Positions 8,323 to 16,212 are shown, numbered from the stretch's first letter. The stretch: 64,000 nucleotides of DNA from JAGLOK01 sp963676355 (GCA_963676355.1 OY781093.1:1984001-2048000); one strand, 5' to 3'. Numbers and translations: made by a program. Notes: generated by a model not told the origin, from the letters alone.

Positions 8323-9447
8323 ATGAAAAAACACATAATAAACTATGACGAAAAAATTAAAATGTATTTGCTTATATATCTTGGAGCTAGTGCGCTTACG
8401 ATAATAATTCCTGCATTTTCTATAACAGATATCTTAAATAGTAATCTTTATGAAACATTTGATATGTCTGCGGTATATAATGCAATTATATATACTGTGT
8501 TTCCGATATCGTTTCTATGGATATTGTTAATGGCATATATATTTTTTATGTCTGTGACTTTTAAATGCGTGACAGATAAAGATTATATAAGATATGGGAC
8601 TTTAGGACTTAAGAAAGTATTCTACAAAGACATTGAGTCAATAGCATTTAATAAGCATATTGTTTTAACTGTCAAAGGAAAAAAGACAAAGATTAGAGTT
8701 CTGAACTTTGAAAAAAATGAATATGAATATCAAGAGATCCTAGAAGATATAAAAGAAAACACATCGCTTGAATTTTCTGTAGATGAGGCAATGAAACAGC
8801 TTTCATATATAAATAACTTTGAATTTGCCGAAGAAGGAAAAGCGCTAAGGCTTAATGGATGGCTTTTTGTTGCTTTTGTATTTTCAATCATATATACAGC
8901 TCTTATGGGCTTGTACTTTATATTTGCCTTTTTCGCAGGTATTATAATAATGGATTGGACATATGTATTATTACTATTATTTATAGGTGGAGTTTTTGCG
9001 CTTTTTTTGGTACTTACAATATTTATGGGTAAGCGCAATAAAAACACACCTAAACTTATTAGGGGTATTTTGATAGGAGTACTAATATTGATTGGCATAT
9101 TGATTGTTGTTGGAATTGTTTTCTCTTTATTTGTTGGAAACATACTACAATATAATATTAGTAGTTCGCTATTTATATATATATTATCGATAGCAGGATA
9201 TGTTTCATACACATTGATGATAGTAAGAGCACTTAAAATATCAAAAAGAGTAAAATATACTTTTGTAGCAAACGGGAATACCCCTGTTCAAAAGTATGAT
9301 TTAGATGTTGATCCTAGATTTAAGCTCTTTGCTTGGGAACCTTCAAGCATTTTCGGAGTAATATGCTGGATAGTAGCCCCTATATTATACGTTCTTCTTT
9401 ATGCGATTATAATTGTAGTGGCAGTAGCTAGCACGATGATGTATTAG
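8323..9447 (+). CDS. Polytopic membrane protein of unknown function (paralog 1)
   Basis: I do not recognise the family. Two membrane helices (about residues 13-35 and 55-80) are followed by a ~90-residue cytoplasmic segment starting RYGTLGLKKVFYKDIESIAF, whose beta-rich pattern resembles a bacterial PH-like domain. Several further helices follow, with a short loop between the last two that reads DPRFKLFAWEPSSIF. The next gene has the same architecture (DPGFKLFTNNPSSIY at the same place, WIV after it), so the two are tandem duplicates that have diverged strongly. Base composition is more AT-rich than the neighbouring penicillin-binding protein gene. The start is supported by AAGGAG 5 bases upstream. 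Confidence 0.7.
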   Translation: MKKHIINYDEKIKMYLLIYLGASALTIIIPAFSITDILNSNLYETFDMSAVYNAIIYTVFPISFLWILLMAYIFFMSVTFKCVTDKDYIRYGTLGLKKVFYKDIESIAFNKHIVLTVKGKKTKIRVLNFEKNEYEYQEILEDIKENTSLEFSVDEAMKQLSYINNFEFAEEGKALRLNGWLFVAFVFSIIYTALMGLYFIFAFFAGIIIMDWTYVLLLLFIGGVFALFLVLTIFMGKRNKNTPKLIRGILIGVLILIGILIVVGIVFSLFVGNILQYNISSSLFIYILSIAGYVSYTLMIVRALKISKRVKYTFVANGNTPVQKYDLDVDPRFKLFAWEPSSIFGVICWIVAPILYVLLYAIIIVVAVASTMMY

Positions 9448-9469
9448 TAAGAGAAAGGAAAGTGGAGAT

Positions 9470-10534
9470 ATGATGAAAAAATATACTTTTATAAGAGATA
9501 AGAAGCTGTTAATATACTTATTGGTTTTTACTATTGGAGTAGCTATTTCCTTTAGCATAACGTTAGTTAAATTAAATAGTTTGTTGAGCAGCACAGTTGC
9601 AAATGAAATTATTGTTATTATTCTTGTACCTGTAAGTATACTCTTTTTATTAATGGAGTATTTTATATTGAAAGATATTTTTGCGAAATACCAAATATTC
9701 GAAGAAAATTTGCGATATGGAACATTTGGATTTGGTAAAATTGCTTACTATTTAATTGATGATATTTATTTTGAAAAAGATATTGTGCTTGTTTGCGGAA
9801 ACATGCGAAAGAGAATAAGGGTATTTAATCTTGAGGAAAATAAGGACAAATATATTGAACTGCTTGAAGAAATAAAAACAAGGTCTGAGCTGGACTTTTC
9901 TATTGACCATGCATATGAAAGGCTGAAATACTATAACGAATATGAATACATACAAGAAGGGATACCACTTAGGCTAAACAGTTGGATCTTTGTTATATTT
10001 GTTAATGTGATAATACAAATAGTTTCGACACTGTTAACGTTAGGTACAAGTGCACTTTCACGATTAATTCCAGACGCTTCAGTCAAAGGAACAAATCCAT
10101 TAATTTCGATATTACTTTTAGCTATATATATAGTATGTGCTAGCTTCATAGCAAAAAAACATAAGCATGCGCCTAAGATAATTATTGGTACAAACGTTAT
10201 CATTCTTTTGATAAGTTCACTAAATATAGTTATTTCAAACCCTTTTGAGTTAAATACATTAGTCAGTATTATTCTCCCTATAATTATACAAGCGCCCTTA
10301 TTACTTCTAATGTATCGCTACTTTACAATATCAAAAAGAGTAAAACATACATTTATATATGATAAATTTCAGACTGTTGAAAAGATGGATAAAGAGATTG
10401 ATCCTGGGTTTAAATTATTTACAAATAATCCATCGAGCATATATGCTTCGACATTGTGGATTGTTTTTCCAGCATCGTTAATTGTATTAGCAATTATTTC
10501 TTTTGTAGTCGCCTTAACGATGTTTTTATTTTAA
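9470..10534 (+). CDS. Polytopic membrane protein of unknown function (paralog 2)
   Basis: It has the same layout as the preceding gene: two N-terminal membrane helices, a PH-like soluble segment (RYGTFGFGKIAYYLIDDIYF), four or more further helices, and the shared ISKRVKHTF and FKLF-x3-PSSI stretches. It lies 22 bases downstream, so it is almost certainly cotranscribed. ATG 9470 and ATG 9473 are both possible; GGAG at 9464-9467 fits the second better. The two proteins may form a heteromeric membrane complex, which is inference only. Confidence 0.7.
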   Translation: MMKKYTFIRDKKLLIYLLVFTIGVAISFSITLVKLNSLLSSTVANEIIVIILVPVSILFLLMEYFILKDIFAKYQIFEENLRYGTFGFGKIAYYLIDDIYFEKDIVLVCGNMRKRIRVFNLEENKDKYIELLEEIKTRSELDFSIDHAYERLKYYNEYEYIQEGIPLRLNSWIFVIFVNVIIQIVSTLLTLGTSALSRLIPDASVKGTNPLISILLLAIYIVCASFIAKKHKHAPKIIIGTNVIILLISSLNIVISNPFELNTLVSIILPIIIQAPLLLLMYRYFTISKRVKHTFIYDKFQTVEKMDKEIDPGFKLFTNNPSSIYASTLWIVFPASLIVLAIISFVVALTMFLF

Positions 10535-10558
10535 CAGATTAGTGATTCGCCTTATTTC

Positions 10559-10587
10559 TTGTGCAAATCAGAACTATATGCTAATAT
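10559..10587 (+). promoter_or_regulatory. Promoter of yebC
   Basis: TTGTGC (10559-10564) and TAATAT (10582-10587) are separated by 17 bases, 27 bases before the yebC start. A GAGGAGG site precedes the ATG. Confidence 0.5.
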
Positions 10588-10614
10588 ATTTGCGAACAAA
10601 CTGAGGAGGAGACC

Positions 10615-11343
10615 ATGTCAGGACATTCCAAGTGGGACAATATAAAACATAAAAAAAGCAAAAGTGATGCCAAGAAGGGTAAAATATTTACCAAGCTTGG
10701 ACGTGAAATAATGGTGGCGGTAAAAGAAGGCGGGCCAGACCCCGCAATGAATGCGAAACTTCGTGATGTCGTTGCAAAGGCTAAGGCTGCAAACCTTCCC
10801 AATGATAATATTCAAAGAAGCATCGACAAAGCCGCAGGCAACATAGAAGGCGTAAACTATGAAGAGATGGTCTATGAAGGCTATGGACCTGGTGGAGTTG
10901 CATTCATCGTGGATGCAATGACTGAAAACAAAAACCGAACAGCGGCTGACGTTCGCCATTTATTTGATAAATATGAAGGCAATCTTGGAGCAACAGGATG
11001 TGTAGGCTGGATGTTTGACCGCAAAGGTATAATCGTAGTTGAAAAAGAAAAGTTCCCGGATGAAGAGGAACTTATGATGATTGCAATTGACGCGGGAGCA
11101 GAAGATTTCCTTGCAGAAGAGGAAGGCTATGAAATCATAACCGATCCTTCGGACTTTTCATCAGTACGTGAAGCACTTGAAACTCAAAACGTTGAGCTTT
11201 TATCTGCTGAAATCCAAAAGATTCCGCAAAATTTTATTAAAGTGGAAGGCGAGTTGATAGCAAAAACAGAAAAGCTTATTGATATGCTGGAGGATAATGA
11301 CGATGTTCAAACGGTGTATCACAATGCGGAGTTTATTGATTGA
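10615..11343 (+). CDS. yebC: YebC/PmpR (TACO1) family protein
   Basis: MSGHSKWDNIKHKKSKSDA and KIFTKLGREIMVA are the family's diagnostic N-terminus, and the 242-residue length is normal. Members were first described as DNA-binding regulators, while TACO1 and recent bacterial work tie the family to translation of difficult (proline-rich) stretches. Given the Pro/Thr-rich tails encoded elsewhere in this window, the latter role would be useful here, although that is inference. It is a single-gene transcript between its own promoter and terminator. Confidence 0.95.
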   Translation: MSGHSKWDNIKHKKSKSDAKKGKIFTKLGREIMVAVKEGGPDPAMNAKLRDVVAKAKAANLPNDNIQRSIDKAAGNIEGVNYEEMVYEGYGPGGVAFIVDAMTENKNRTAADVRHLFDKYEGNLGATGCVGWMFDRKGIIVVEKEKFPDEEELMMIAIDAGAEDFLAEEEGYEIITDPSDFSSVREALETQNVELLSAEIQKIPQNFIKVEGELIAKTEKLIDMLEDNDDVQTVYHNAEFID

Positions 11344-11370
11344 TTTGAATATTTAATTGATTAAAGTAAA

Positions 11371-11394
11371 AGCCGTCTTATATGACGGTTTTTT
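11371..11394 (+). terminator. Intrinsic terminator of yebC
   Basis: CCGTC (11373-11377) pairs with GACGG (11384-11388) across a six-base loop and is followed by six T. Confidence 0.75.
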
Positions 11395-11485
11395 AATATA
11401 TGTAAATGGGTATTCAGACACAAATATAGCTAATATATGCAATTTCATTATATGGTTTGTTATCCAATTGTATTTGAAATAATAC

Positions 11486-11513
11486 TTGAAGATTTTGGCT
11501 GTTGTAATAAAAT
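11486..11513 (+). promoter_or_regulatory. Promoter of the Eis-like acetyltransferase gene
   Basis: TTGAAG (11486-11491) and TAAAAT (11508-11513) are 16 bases apart, ending 28 bases before the ATG; AAAGGAG provides the ribosome binding site. Confidence 0.5.
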
Positions 11514-11541
11514 GAGCAGTGAGTACTAAAAGGAGCATACT

Positions 11542-12711
11542 ATGAAGATACGCAAAGCGGAAAAAGAAGATATCAAGCAGTTTAACGATTTGGCGAGCTA
11601 TTGTTTCGGGAATCCTTTTGAAGAGCATAAACTGTATGATGAGATATTCGATTTAGAAAACACAAGAATTGTGGAGCAGGACGGTAAGTTTATCGGCGGA
11701 TATACGCTTTATGATTTTAATATGACTTATGGGAAAGACACTGCGAAAATGGGCGGTCTCAGCACCGTTGTGATGGATGTAAATGCAAGGTATAACGGCA
11801 ATGCAAAGAAAATGCTGATAAAAATGATTGAGGAAATGCACGAAAAAGAATATGTGTTTGGCACGCTTGGCGCTTTTAATTTCGGTTTTTATCGCAAACT
11901 GGGTTGGGAAGTCGCATTTGATAAAATGTGGTATCAAGCAGATATTGAGCTTTTTAAGCCATATCTGACACACGAATACGAAATAGAAAAATATTATAAA
12001 ATACCATCTGAAAAAATATCACAACTCCAGCTGGAGTTTTCAAAAAAATATAATGGATACATTAGTCGGGACGCTGAATATTGGGCAATTTTTGCTAAAA
12101 TTCTTGAAGACGGAAAATATCTTACGGCAACAGTAAGCAAAAATGAAACGGTTGAAGGATACATTATCTATTCTTTGAATGATAATAAATTCAGTTTAAG
12201 AGAAATGGTATATTCAAACATTGACAGTCTGAAAGCACTTTTAGGCTTCATATACAGGCATAACGCACAGAGAGATAAAGTCACAATGAAAGTGCCGTGC
12301 GATTTTCCATTGAGGCTGCTTGTTGATGATTTGTACAAGGTGGAAGCAAAACTTAAACCGTTTATGATGAACCGCGTGATTGACGTGAAAAAAGCATTTG
12401 AGATGGGGGATTATCCTAACATAGGCGAGCATACAATATCGATTAAAATTGATGACTCTGTTGCGGACTGGAATGATGGCGTTTGGCATTTGTATCTATC
12501 ACAGGGCAATATACGCGCTGAAAAAGGGGAAGCAGGCGACTTATTTGATGCGAAAATAAGTATTCAGGAATTATCCAGAATGATAATAGGATATGTCAGT
12601 GGGAAAACGCTGCTTGAAATTGGAGCGATTGAAACAGACAGCCAAGAGGCAAAGCATTTTATAGAGAGTGTTTTTGTTGGAAGGCCTACCTTTATAAACA
12701 ATATGTATTAA
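11542..12711 (+). CDS. Eis-like GNAT acetyltransferase
   Basis: The 389-residue length and order (N-terminal GNAT fold, central second acetyltransferase-like fold, C-terminal sterol-carrier-like domain) fit the Eis/acetyltransf_9 family. Visible marks are GGLSTVVMDVNARYNGNAKK (the acetyl-CoA-binding region), FNFGFYRKLGWE at the end of the GNAT core, and a C-terminal portion with IRAEKG and DAKISIQELSRMIIG typical of the SCP2-like part. Eis proteins acetylate amines, including aminoglycosides in mycobacteria; the substrate here is unknown. The gene is convergent with the next minus-strand pair. Confidence 0.8.
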   Translation: MKIRKAEKEDIKQFNDLASYCFGNPFEEHKLYDEIFDLENTRIVEQDGKFIGGYTLYDFNMTYGKDTAKMGGLSTVVMDVNARYNGNAKKMLIKMIEEMHEKEYVFGTLGAFNFGFYRKLGWEVAFDKMWYQADIELFKPYLTHEYEIEKYYKIPSEKISQLQLEFSKKYNGYISRDAEYWAIFAKILEDGKYLTATVSKNETVEGYIIYSLNDNKFSLREMVYSNIDSLKALLGFIYRHNAQRDKVTMKVPCDFPLRLLVDDLYKVEAKLKPFMMNRVIDVKKAFEMGDYPNIGEHTISIKIDDSVADWNDGVWHLYLSQGNIRAEKGEAGDLFDAKISIQELSRMIIGYVSGKTLLEIGAIETDSQEAKHFIESVFVGRPTFINNMY

Positions 12712-12716
12712 TACTC

Positions 12717-13598
12717 TTAGAGTGCGACGAATATTTTTGATATATCGCATTCAGGCTCTTTAATGCGGGGAGCAATACCGAGAGCTGTTTCAACCACATA
12801 GTCAATCTGGCTTTGCTCAAAAATGCTGAGATTTGAGCAAAGAGTTTCAGCGGAATTTATTAAAGCTTCTTTAAGTTCAGCACTGGACATTTCGCCTGTT
12901 ATTGTCTTTATCTTTGAGGCACATGACGAAGGCAGTGACAAGCCAAAAGGGTCTTCACCAAGAAAAGTAAGCCCTACAGCGTTTATGATTACCGGCTCTA
13001 AGAGGTTTACAGGCAGTGTGTCAAAGTCCGAATAGCACTTTGTAAGAAGAGCTGAAACCAAGTTTGAATTAAACATATTTAATATATGGTTTTCAAAAAC
13101 TATGCGCTTTAGATAATCATTTATATAGTCTATTCCCAGCTGTTGTTCAAGGACAGGAACGCAGAGCGGATAGTCAATTTCGCCCGGTATTTGGTGCGCG
13201 AGAAAAAGGGGATTGTACTTTGCGAAAAAGTCGGTAATCCCTCTGAATGTCGCCCAATAGAATTCACTTGCATATGATGGCGCTGAAAGCTTCATGAGGT
13301 TAAGAAGTGGTTTGCCTTCGTCGATTTTCCGCGTTAGTATTATTTGCCCTTGATTGTAAAAATCCTCAATCTCAGCTGTGAGCAAATCCTTGTGGGTCAA
13401 ATTTCGGTCGACAAGTGCAAGCTCCAAGACATATATTATAGAAGTTAAAAGTTCTTGCGCAGTATCTTCGGTGACTGAAGTGCTGTCGCCCACAGTAAAG
13501 AGCTTTATTTGCTTTGCAAGAAACTTATATATCTTTTCTTGTATTTTGTATGATTGCTCATCCGTTAGCTCTTGCTGTATCGATTTTTCAGTATTCAT
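12717..13598 (-). CDS. Conserved protein of unknown function (resembles DUF6179)
   Basis: No catalytic motif is recognised. The protein is soluble, mostly helical and acidic. From memory it resembles DUF6179 proteins of Firmicutes, which tend to be paired with DUF6323 proteins as seen here; this is a moderate-confidence recall. The start is set at ATG 13598 because AAGGTG lies 6 bases upstream. This makes it overlap the end of the upstream gene by 11 bases, so the ribosome binding site is inside that gene and the two are translationally coupled. A longer reading frame up to 13682 exists but would overlap by 95 bases without a ribosome site. No membrane segment is seen. Confidence 0.65.
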   Translation of the reverse strand: MNTEKSIQQELTDEQSYKIQEKIYKFLAKQIKLFTVGDSTSVTEDTAQELLTSIIYVLELALVDRNLTHKDLLTAEIEDFYNQGQIILTRKIDEGKPLLNLMKLSAPSYASEFYWATFRGITDFFAKYNPLFLAHQIPGEIDYPLCVPVLEQQLGIDYINDYLKRIVFENHILNMFNSNLVSALLTKCYSDFDTLPVNLLEPVIINAVGLTFLGEDPFGLSLPSSCASKIKTITGEMSSAELKEALINSAETLCSNLSIFEQSQIDYVVETALGIAPRIKEPECDISKIFVAL

Positions 13599-14079
13599 CA
13601 TAATCACCTTCATTAAAGTTGACGGAATCTGTTTCATCTTCCTCATCAGCGCCGACTCTTGCAAACCTGCACAATTCTTCAAGGGAAGTACCGATTATAT
13701 ATTCAGTTGAGCCTTGTGCATAGCCATCAAAGTATGTGCGCATGTGCTCTATTATCTCATCATCTGAAATGGTATCATAAGATTCGTTCTTAAAGAAGTA
13801 GAATGCTTCTTGTAGGTCATACATTGTTTCAACATAGTTTTCCTGTGTAAGATATGGAGAATCGCAAAAGGCGAGTATCAGCTTTTTAATAATACCACCG
13901 TCAAACTCTATTCTGCTGGTATCTTTTAGCGCTCTTTGTCTTCCTTGAGAAAGTTCTATAACTTGATAATCGTTAAGTATCAGTCCATATTTTTTGGTTA
14001 TCTCATTGCATGACTTAATATCGACTGTTGTATTTAAGTTGTTTATGCCTGATTGTATCATTGAAAATTTCTTTACCAA
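13588..14079 (-). CDS. Conserved protein of unknown function (resembles DUF6323)
   Basis: The 163-residue soluble protein has an acidic C-terminus (GADEEDETDSVNFNEGDYDEY). The motif-like stretches YQVIELSQGRQRALKDTSRIEF and FCDSPYLTQENYVETMYDLQ fit what I recall of DUF6323, the usual partner of DUF6179. The start codon is probably TTG 14079, with AGGGTG a few bases before it; the first ATG lies 18 bases further in and has no such site. It is first in a two-gene operon. The function is unknown; the constant pairing suggests a shared complex. Confidence 0.65.
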   Translation of the reverse strand: MVKKFSMIQSGINNLNTTVDIKSCNEITKKYGLILNDYQVIELSQGRQRALKDTSRIEFDGGIIKKLILAFCDSPYLTQENYVETMYDLQEAFYFFKNESYDTISDDEIIEHMRTYFDGYAQGSTEYIIGTSLEELCRFARVGADEEDETDSVNFNEGDYDEY

Positions 14080-14127
14080 ATCATCACCCTAAGTAAATAT
14101 ACCCCATATTTTAGCGATATACCAGTC

Positions 14128-14156
14128 TTGAATATTTTGCTAATTTGTGGTATTAT
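14128..14156 (+). promoter_or_regulatory. Promoter of tRNA-Gly
   Basis: TTGAAT (14128-14133) and TATTAT (14151-14156) are 17 bases apart, placing the start of transcription near 14163, about 57 bases before the tRNA. Confidence 0.6.
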
Positions 14157-14169
14157 ATGATAGTAATTT

Positions 14170-14190
14170 GAGCAGATATTCTGCTCTTTT
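14170..14190 (+). terminator. Terminator-like hairpin in the tRNA leader
   Basis: GAGCAGA (14170-14176) pairs with TCTGCTC (14180-14186) and is followed by TTTT. It lies between the tRNA promoter and the tRNA, an unusual place. It may be a processing hairpin or an early attenuator rather than a true terminator. Confidence 0.45.
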
Positions 14191-14219
14191 AATCATTAAA
14201 TTCTAAATTGTAATAGTAC

Positions 14220-14293
14220 GCGGGTGTAGCTCAATGGTAGAGCCCTAGCTTCCCAAGCTAGTCACGTGGGTTCGATTCCCATCACTCGCTCCA
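14220..14293 (+). tRNA. tRNA-Gly(CCC)
   Basis: The full cloverleaf can be drawn. The acceptor GCGGGTG pairs with CACTCGC (one G-U), the D stem is GCTC/GAGC, and the anticodon stem CTAGC/GCTAG holds loop TTCCCAA (anticodon CCC). The variable loop is TCAC and the T stem GTGGG/CCCAT has loop TTCGATT. T is the discriminator and CCA is encoded at 14291-14293. It reads the minor glycine codon GGG. Confidence 0.96.
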
Positions 14294-14329
14294 CAAAAAC
14301 AAACCCCACAAATGTGGGGTTTGTTTTTG
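14294..14329 (+). terminator. Intrinsic terminator after tRNA-Gly
   Basis: CAAAAACAAACCCCACA (14294-14310) is perfectly complementary to 14313-14329, giving a very long stem with T-rich 3' arm. By symmetry it could also work in the other direction. Confidence 0.85.
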
Positions 14330-14330
14330 C

Positions 14331-14477
14331 GTGAGAGCTGGAATCGAACTTGTCCGAGTGTTGCAAAGCAACACGGGGCGGAAGCGAAGCGACCGGCGAT
14401 TCCCATCACCCAAGCGTTTGTTTACAAACGCGTAGGCCGACAGCAGTTTCGAAAGAAACTGTGAAAGGCACGGACAA
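14331..14477. repeat. Branched hairpin element with tRNA-like fragments
   Basis: An outer stem TTGTCCG (14350-14356)/CGGACAA (14471-14477) encloses three perfect hairpins: GTGTTGC/GCAACAC (14358-14374), GCGTTTGT/ACAAACGC (14414-14431) and CAGTTTC-GAAA-GAAACTG (14444-14461). Bases 14397-14409 repeat 13 bases of the T-arm and acceptor of the adjacent tRNA-Gly. On the minus strand 14331-14349 reads like a tRNA 3' end (TTCGATTCCAGCTCTC). It could be a structured RNA, a repeat element or debris of an integration site; it is much more GC-rich than the flanks. Confidence 0.6.
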
Positions 14478-14554
14478 ATTTAATGCATTTTGAAGCCGAC
14501 TATTAATTTATGACATAATATGTTAATATTTAGTATGAAGTCAGGAGATATATT

Positions 14555-15049
14555 ATGTTAATGCGAGAACCCACCGAGGCAATGATAAACGATTGGAAGA
14601 AGACGTATAATAAATACCGAAAGATGCTTATTCCAAATAGAAAGTCAGCTTCCGATTTAATAGAGTATTTGATGCAAAAATACCCTGTTAAAGAGGTAAC
14701 CTCTGACAAGTGGCATGAAATTGTAAGAGGCAATGTAATGGACAATGATCATAATGCCAATAAGCTGCCGGAAGGTAAAATTCCTAACCCGAGAGTATAT
14801 TTATTTGAAAATATTGGAGCAGGGAAGAGCCTATATGAAAATCAGGACGATATATTTAAAGGACGCCAAATTATTGTGGGGATTGAGCTTGAAACCGCAT
14901 TTTTCATGGTAGAAGGAAGCAGTCTCTTGTGGGACGAGTTATTCGTGTACAGAGGACTTGATGAAGCTGATTTGGATAATGTCTATCTTGTCGCGGAATA
15001 TGTTTCGTGTTTGAAACGGTTTGGGATGTTGGATTTAAATACAATATAA
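14555..15049 (+). CDS. Hypothetical protein
   Basis: I do not recognise this 164-residue soluble protein. A basic N-terminus (WKKTYNKYRKMLIPNRKS) is followed by a mixed alpha/beta region ending in hydrophobic residues (LVAEYVSCLKRFGMLDL). There is no signal peptide, membrane helix or known catalytic motif. AGGAG 8 bases upstream supports the ATG. It lies beyond the tRNA-Gly element and before a frameshifted gene of unknown function, both of which suggest accessory DNA. Confidence 0.6.
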   Translation: MLMREPTEAMINDWKKTYNKYRKMLIPNRKSASDLIEYLMQKYPVKEVTSDKWHEIVRGNVMDNDHNANKLPEGKIPNPRVYLFENIGAGKSLYENQDDIFKGRQIIVGIELETAFFMVEGSSLLWDELFVYRGLDEADLDNVYLVAEYVSCLKRFGMLDLNTI

Positions 15050-15090
15050 TAACAAAATCGAAAGTTTTTATTAATTAATGAGGAGCTAAG

Positions 15091-15677
15091 ATGGCAGTAA
15101 GCGAAAGAATACAAGAAGCTTTAGTTAAAATAAAAAAAAGTGATTTTGATAATGCATTGATTCAAACATGCATAGCAATAGATGCTACATCAAAAAAATG
15201 TTTCCGAAAGACAGTAATTCTAATAGATTTAAGAAATATTTTAAAAAAAAGAGGGCTTTTATTTGGTGGCAAATACTTAATGGGGTACCAGATGCAAAAA
15301 GTGAATTGCTTTTATCTTTCAGTGATAAAGGATATGTTTCTATTGAAACTATAATGTATAAATATGTTCGTTGTAACCTCTTACATGAAGGAGAAATGCA
15401 CGAGAAAATTATTTTTCAAAATGTTGGGTATTTCAAAGTAAATTCTGATAGTAGTATAGTTTTACCACTTGCTTATTTGGAAGCGTTAATAGCTTCAATA
15501 ATAAGCAGTAATGTTAATAAGAACGAAAAAATGGAAAATGATTTTTATGTTTATTATGGAAACTATCTTGCAAACTTAAATGATTACTGGGGTGATGAAA
15601 ATAAAATGCGAGAAGCAATAAGAAATGGCTTTCTATATAATGTTGAAGAAATGATAAATAGGAAAAAGAATCAATAA
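15091..15677 (+). pseudogene. Unknown gene split by a frameshift at an A7 run
   Basis: Two overlapping frames together make one plausible ~195-residue protein. The first (from ATG 15091, MAVSERIQEALVKIKKSDF to AIDATSKK) runs into low-quality sequence after the A-run at 15192-15198 and stops at 15354. The second continues from the same point (MFPKDSNSNRFKKYF to the stop at 15677). A one-base backward slip on the codons TCA AAA AAA joins them exactly. It may be a mutation, a sequencing error or a programmed -1 shift at the slippery A AAA AAA heptamer. The function is unknown and there are no membrane segments. A normal ribosome site (GAGGAG) precedes the start. Confidence 0.65.
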
Positions 15678-15724
15678 TGTTTAGTTTATATAACTCTTTA
15701 TAAGTGACAATATCACAGAACTAC

Positions 15725-15769
15725 AATCTCCCATATGTTATGGTTAAATCACTAATATATAGGGAGATT
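15725..15769 (+). promoter_or_regulatory. Inverted repeat sequestering the rhodanese ribosome binding site
   Basis: AATCTCCCATAT (15725-15736) pairs with ATAT-A-GGGAGATT (15757-15769, one bulged A). The right arm contains the GGGAG ribosome binding site of the following gene, so folding would hide it. Confidence 0.5.
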
Positions 15770-15773
15770 TTTA

Positions 15774-16127
15774 ATGGAAAACAATCAATTTTTAATTATA
15801 GGAATCGTAATTGCAGTTTTTGTTGGGTTTAGAGTGCTTAAAATGTTGCGCCAAATCAGCGTGAAAAAAGCAAAAGAACTTATCGCAAACGGAGCTGTGC
15901 TAGTGGATGTAAGAACATCGGGTGAATTCGGAAGTGGGCACATTAAGGGTGCTAAAAGTCTGCCGCTTGACAGCTTATCGCGAATAACAAAGAAGATATC
16001 AAAAGACAAAGATGTGATTGTTTATTGCCAAAGCGGCTCACGCAGTGCAAGGGCTGCCGGAGAGCTTAAATCCATGGGTTATACTAAAGTCCATGACTTG
16101 GGCGGCATAGGCAGATGGAGAGATTGA
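15774..16127 (+). CDS. Membrane-anchored rhodanese-domain protein
   Basis: An N-terminal membrane helix (residues ~5-22) is followed by a single rhodanese domain: LVDVRTSGEFGSGHIKGA, then the active-site loop CQSGSRS with Cys85 as the persulfide-carrying residue, then the closing segment VHDLGGIGRW. Single-domain rhodaneses move sulfane sulfur; the physiological acceptor is unknown. The 117-residue length is normal for the anchored form. It is probably transcribed alone. The upstream inverted repeat can cover its ribosome binding site. Confidence 0.85.
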   Translation: MENNQFLIIGIVIAVFVGFRVLKMLRQISVKKAKELIANGAVLVDVRTSGEFGSGHIKGAKSLPLDSLSRITKKISKDKDVIVYCQSGSRSARAAGELKSMGYTKVHDLGGIGRWRD

Positions 16128-16151
16128 CAAACAGTATCAATAAATAATTTC

Positions 16152-16180
16152 TTGACGAATTACAAGTCAATACATATAAT
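16152..16180 (+). promoter_or_regulatory. Promoter of ABC-F leader
   Basis: TTGACG (16152-16157) and TATAAT (16175-16180) are exactly 17 bases apart, one of the best consensus promoters in the window. It starts a ~290-base leader before the ABC-F gene. Confidence 0.75.
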
Positions 16181-16212
16181 ATTAGCAAATGGAAGTGAAA
16201 GGAGGTCAAAAC

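Noticed and set aside
14387..14399. 13-base match AAGCGACCGGCGA shared with 19488-19500
   Set aside because: Many 13-base matches are expected by chance in 64 kb on two strands, and the flanks do not match, so no common element is supported.
14293..14555. attC-type integron site after the tRNA
   Set aside because: The element lacks the RYYYAAC/GTTRRRY core sites, and no integron integrase is nearby.
15168..15677. Second reading frame of the frameshifted gene taken as a separate gene with start at ATG 15168
   Set aside because: It has no ribosome binding site, and its first residues do not look like a protein start; it reads better as the continuation of the frame that begins at 15091.
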